Shown: piece by piece, positions 54,301 to 60,300 of the stretch
How the letters are laid out: every line of letters begins with the position of its first letter
How positions within the stretch are numbered: the stretch's first letter is position 1
Source: Escarpia spicata
Taxonomy: Eukaryota; Annelida; Polychaeta; Sabellida; Siboglinidae
Assembly (NCBI GenBank): GCA_963995525.1
Contig: OZ023207.1
Coordinates: 33,490,681-33,554,680 of the forward strand
Length of the DNA: 64,000 bases
Direction: 5' to 3'
Made by a program: the position numbers and the translations under genes
Notes under the pieces: generated by a model
Told to the model about the DNA's origin: nothing
The model's database searches: none
Seen by the model: only the letters and a program-made list of their open reading frames with translations

Positions 54301-57300
54301 CAATGAAAATATCCTATAGCATGTTGACAAGAAAAAGAAACCGCACCTGAAGAACACTGCGGATCTGTGTAGCCAAGCGCACACAAACAGGTGTACGAGT
54401 CGACTGCATCCTCGCATGTCCCACCGTTCAGGCAAGGCTTGCTTTGGCATTCATCGACATCTACACATCGACGAAAGGAGCAATGCATCAAAGAATCTAT
54501 TATCATCAATGAATTGGCAAGTATTTTATTGCTATAGCTTAAATTAATCTTATACATTTCATTCAATCAATCAATCTGTCGACCAGACCGTAAATAGGAA
54601 GTTTATTTCCACAACCAAATAGTATAATATTTCTAAATACAGCACAATTTTTTGGAAGTACAAAAATACATAATTAATCAATAGTGTGATGGAAAGAGGA
54701 AGAGCAACATAATCACATTAATGAATTGTTCATATCCATTGATGCAGGGCTTAAGATATACACTTACCAAAATTGCAATCATTTCCTTTGTAACCCGCAG
54801 GGCAGAGACACCTGTAGATAGAGCCGTCATTATCGCCTAAACATGTTCCGCCGTTTTCGCAACGTTTCGTTTTGCACAAACCTACATCTGAAACAAAAAA
54901 GACAGTACACAATAATTATATGAAGACGATCTAGCGCAGGTATGTATCGTGTACAGCAAATATACTATTCCTGTTTTGAGTTAGGTTTATCAGACGTGTG
55001 TCTAATTAAACATACACATAGTATTACACGAGCTATATTACTTCTGCTGCAATTTAGCGAATCCAGGTGTGTGAAGAACAAATACATCAAGTCAAATCTC
55101 GATTTACGGTCGGCTGCATCTATCTAACAATATGCCGCACTAGGACAGTCGAAGTAATGTCCGAAAGAGTAACATTTATTAAATTCATTCCTCTGATTCG
55201 AATAATAATTACTATACAGTTTATTTGCATAGCGCCCGAATCAACAACCAGATTGCTCTCAGATGCTTCACATACAAGTGCACGTAACTATGTAGATTTG
55301 TATGATAGATAGGAACAAAAATAATTCTAAAATATATATCATACAATAATAACAAAAAACATTCATTACATAATTATTAGACCTTCATGTACAAACAATT
55401 ATAATTGATATGATAAATATTAAACAATATAAAATAAATAAGTAAATTAAAATGTAATAAATTATTTTAAAATAATAATAATAATTACATAACATTTAGG
55501 TAAGTGCATTTGATAAACTCCACGTGATCATATCACAGAAACGCTTCTCTAAAAAGGTGTGTTTTAAGAACTGTTTTGAACTCTGGCTGTGTTTTTGCCA
55601 TCCTGACACAGTCCGGCAGTCTGTTTCATAGACTTGCTGCAGACAGCAAAACGAGTGACCGTCTGCGAAGGCGGCACTGACAGTAGCGGCAAAGACACCG
55701 ATCTCAGTTGCCGATTCGGTTGACGTCGGTTCAGTAACTGCGCGAGATGACGCGGTGCCAGGTCATGCATCACAGAGTACGCAAATACAAGCACTATATA
55801 TGTCTGGCGCACACAGACAGGTAACCAATGCAAGTGCGGCAGCACTGGAGTGACGTGGTCGTACTTCCTCGTACAGCACACGAGGTGGGCTGCGCAGTTT
55901 TCACACTTTGTTTTACAAGCATCGTCTGCGGTAGGCCATAGAGTAATAAATTTGCATAATCGAGGCGTGAAGTCACGAGCGCTTGCACCAGGGTTTTGCA
56001 TGCATCATCAGTGATGCTTCGTCGAATGTGTTCAATGTTGCGAATCTGATTGTAGCACGACTTTGCTATCTGTGCATCCTGTGCTTCCATAGTTAGAACT
56101 CTGTCAAGTATGACTCCAAGGTTGCGTACGGATGACTTCGGCGCAACCCGATGTTCGCCAATTGTCACGGAAATATCGGAGGGCAAATCGTTTCGCTGTT
56201 TTGAGGTGAGGAAGACGACTGCCTCTGACTTCTGGGTGTGTATCTTAACTAATTTTGTTCAAGCCAATCGATCACCTCCGCTACACATTGTTCAATGTTC
56301 GTTTTTGCTGCAGTGAGTGGTTTCTCGTGCTCAACTGTCATATAAATTTCCGTGTCATCCGCATAACAATGATACTGCATGCCGTGTCGTGCAACGATGT
56401 CGCTCTTAGGTCTTGTGTATAAGCAGCATAATATTGGACCAAGCACAGACACGTGTGGGGCGCTACATTTAAAAACACAACCAGTCGACGTTGTGCTTTC
56501 CACGGCGACTTTCTGATAACGTTCAGTGATATACGAATGCAAATGCCGAGACTGTGATGCCGAACGAATGTTCCCTTGAATCATCAAGAAATCAATTGTG
56601 ATTAATTGCTTCAATGCGCTGAACAAATCTAACATCACGAGAACAGTCTTGCACTTTCTATCCAGCGCCGCGGCGATGTCATTCTTGACTCACAGGAGCG
56701 CCGTCTCCGTCGAGTGGCCATGGCGGTAAGCTCATTGAAAAGGATCACGCAATGTGTTCATATCAAGGTGATTGTTCAGATCTCAGTACGGTGTTGATTT
56801 AATTAACATTACAGCATCAACCTTTTATTAGCTCATATCATGTATACAGCGGTGGACTCAACATATTACCTAGAATATTCAACATTGGCCCGAATGCTGA
56901 ATATAGGGTTGCCTGAACATAAAATTTGCCAACTGTGACACCTTGCCATTTATACTTACATATAAATTACACGTACCCGGAAACAAGCCATGCACAGACG
57001 GTTCAGTTGACGATGAAAATAATTCTGTCGATGGTGGCTTTTCTTCAGACGTTGTCTCTCCTCCGGTCGATGCTGTTGTAGTTATTGATGAAGCAGTTGT
57101 AACTGTTGCAGTAGTTGTTGCCGTACTTGTTGTGGTTGCCGTCGTTTTTGGTGATGTTGTCGTTCGTTTTGTGGTGGTTGTTATTGCCGGTGTACTTGTT
57201 GATGCTGCTTTGATGGCAAGTTTAAACGGTTGTTTTATTAGCACATACATTTATAGTCAATGAATAGAAAGTGTTTCTCATTTAGATGTTATTTTCACAT

Positions 57301-60300
57301 TCGAACCATGTTATACACGCTATGCGACACACATCTTCTTTCATTCTAGTTTGCATAGCAACCCTATGTAAAACTTTGCAAAGTCGTCTGTAAGAATTTC
57401 ATTTGGCGACAATACGTTTTAATGATAAGTCAACAAAGCAAGTGCAACTGTTCCCACACAGCAGTATAAACTGCTATATTTAAAAAGCAATGCTCTATTT
57501 AAAAATATTACCAAAGACATATAATAAATCAATTGAAAATATATTTCAGAGACATACACTTTATGCCAATCGCCATAATTACGGAATTTGTTCAAACCTT
57601 GTTCACAGTGAAAACCACCAAATCCAGAACTGCCGCAATCACATGTGTAACCGTTAAGTTTATCTACACATGTACCACCATTTTCGCATGGATTGCTTCT
57701 GCATTCTTTGATTTCTGCAATAGGAAACACAAATTTGATTCATGAAAGAAAGAAATGTACTAATATATAATGCAATCGGATTAGGCAGAAAAACATGGTT
57801 CGTGAGTAGAGAAGGGCATCATATAGGCAAATACTCATATCGCTAATACACGTTTTCCAGTTTCGTACTTCAACGCGTGTTTTTAATCTTTAATATATAT
57901 TTACAATCAACAATGAAAATATCCTATAGCATGTTGACAAGAAAAAGAAACCGCACCTGAAGAACACTGCGGATCTGTGTAGCCAAGCGCACACAAACAG
58001 GTGTACGAGTCGACTGCATCCTCGCATGTCCCACCGTTCAGGCAAGGCTTGCTTTGGCATTCATCAACATCTACACATCGACGAAAGGAGCAATGCATCA
58101 AATAATCTATTATCATCAATGAATTGGCAAGTATTTTATTGCTATAGCTTAAATTAATCTTATACATTTCATTCAATCAATCAATCTGTCGACCAGACCA
58201 TAAATAGGAAGTTTATTTCCACAACCAAATAGTACAATATTTCTAAATACAGCACAATTTATTGGAAGTACAAAAATACATAATTAATCAATAGTGTGAT
58301 GGAAAGAGGAAGAGCAACATAATCACATTAATGAATTGTTCATATCCATTGATGCAGGGCTTAAGATATACACTTACCAAAATTGCAATCATTTCCTTTG
58401 TAACCCGCAGGGCACAGACACCTGTAGATAGAGCCGTCATTATCGCCTAAACATGTTCCGCCGTTTTCGCAACGTTTCGTTTTGCACAAACCTACATCTG
58501 AAACAAAAAAGACAGTACACAATAATTATATGAAGACGATCTAGCGCAGGTATGTATCGTGTACAGCAAATATACTATTCCTGTTTTGAGTTAGGTTTAT
58601 CAGACGTGTGTCTAATTAAACATACACATAGTATTACACGAGCTATATTACTTTTGCTGCAATTTAGCGAATCCAGGTGTGTGAAGAACAAATACATCAA
58701 GTCAAATCTCGATTTACGGTCGGCTGCATCTATCTAACAATATGCCGCACTAGGACAGTCGAAGTAATGTCCGAAAGAGTAACATTTATCAAATTCATTC
58801 CTCTGATTCGAATAATAATTACTATACAGTTTATTTGCATAGCGCCCGAATCAACAACCAGATTGCTCTCAGATGCTTCACATACAAGTGCACGTAACTA
58901 TGTAGATTTGTATGATAGATAGGAACAAAAATAATTCTAAAATATATATCATACAATAATAACAAAAAACATTCATTACATAATTATTAGACCTTCATGT
59001 ACAAACAATTATAATTGATATGATAAATATTAAACAATATAAAATAAATAAGTAAATTAAAATGTAATAAATTATTTTAAAATAATAATAATAATTACAT
59101 AACATTTAGGTAAGTGCATTTGATAAACTCCACGTGATCATATCACAGAAACGCTTCTCTAAAAAGGTGTGTTTTAAGAACTGTTTTGAACTCTGGCTGT
59201 GTTTTTGCCATCCTGACACAGTCCGGCAGTCTGTTTCATAGACTTGCTGCAGACAGCAAAACGAGTGACCGTCTGCGAAGGCGGCACTGACAGTAGCGGC
59301 AAAGACACCGATCTCAGTTGCCGATTCGGTTGACGTCGGTTCAGTAACTGCGCGAGATGACTCGGTGCCAGGTCATGCATCACAGAGTACGCAAATACAA
59401 GCACTATATATGTCTGGCGCACACAGACAGGTAACCAATGCAAGTGCGGCAGCACTGGAGTGACGTGGTCGTACTTCCTCGTACAGCACACGAGGTGGGC
59501 TGCGCAGTTTTCACACTTTGTTTTACAAGCATCGTCTGCGGTAGGCCATAGAGTAATAAATTTGCATAATCGAGGCGTGAAGTCACGAGCGCTTGCACCA
59601 GGGTTTTGCATGCATCATCAGTGATGCTTCGTCGAATGTGTTCAATGTTGCGAATCTGATTGTAGCACGACTTTGCTATCTGTGCATCCTGTGCTTCCAT
59701 AGTTAGAACTCTGTCAAGTATGACTCCAAGGTTGCGTACGGATGACTTCGGCGCAACCCGATGTTCGCCAATTGTCACGGAAATATCGGAGGGCAAATCG
59801 TTTCGCTGTTTTGAGGTGAGGAAGACGACTGCCTCTGACTTCTGGGTGTGTATCTTAACTAATTTTGTTCAAGCCAATCGATCACCTCCGCTACACATTG
59901 TTCAATGTTCGTTTTTGCTGCAGTGAGTGGTTTCTCGTGCTCAACTGTCATATAAATTTCCGTGTCATCCGCATAACAATGATACTGCATGCCGTGTCGT
60001 GCAACGATGTCGCTCTTAGGTCTTGTGTATAAGCAGCATAATATTGGACCAAGCACAGACACGTGTGGGGCGCTACATTTAAAAACACAACCAGTCGACG
60101 TTGTGCTTTCCACGGCGACTTTCTGATAACGTTCAGTGATATACGAATGCAAATGCCGAGACTGTGATGCCGAACGAATGTTCCCTTGAATCATAAAGAA
60201 ATCAATTGTGATTAATTGCTTCAATGCGCTGAACAAATCTAACATCACGAGAACAGTCTTGCACTTTCTATCCAGCGCCGCGGCGATGTCATTCTTGACT

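Larger units (their letters stand above)
54143..57752. repeat. Array unit 16 (3610 bp)
   Basis: Starts with the early-type agtataatat (54621), then matches unit 12 (atttattaaa near 55175). Private changes near 54250, 54650, 55752 and 56585. Confidence 0.97.
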
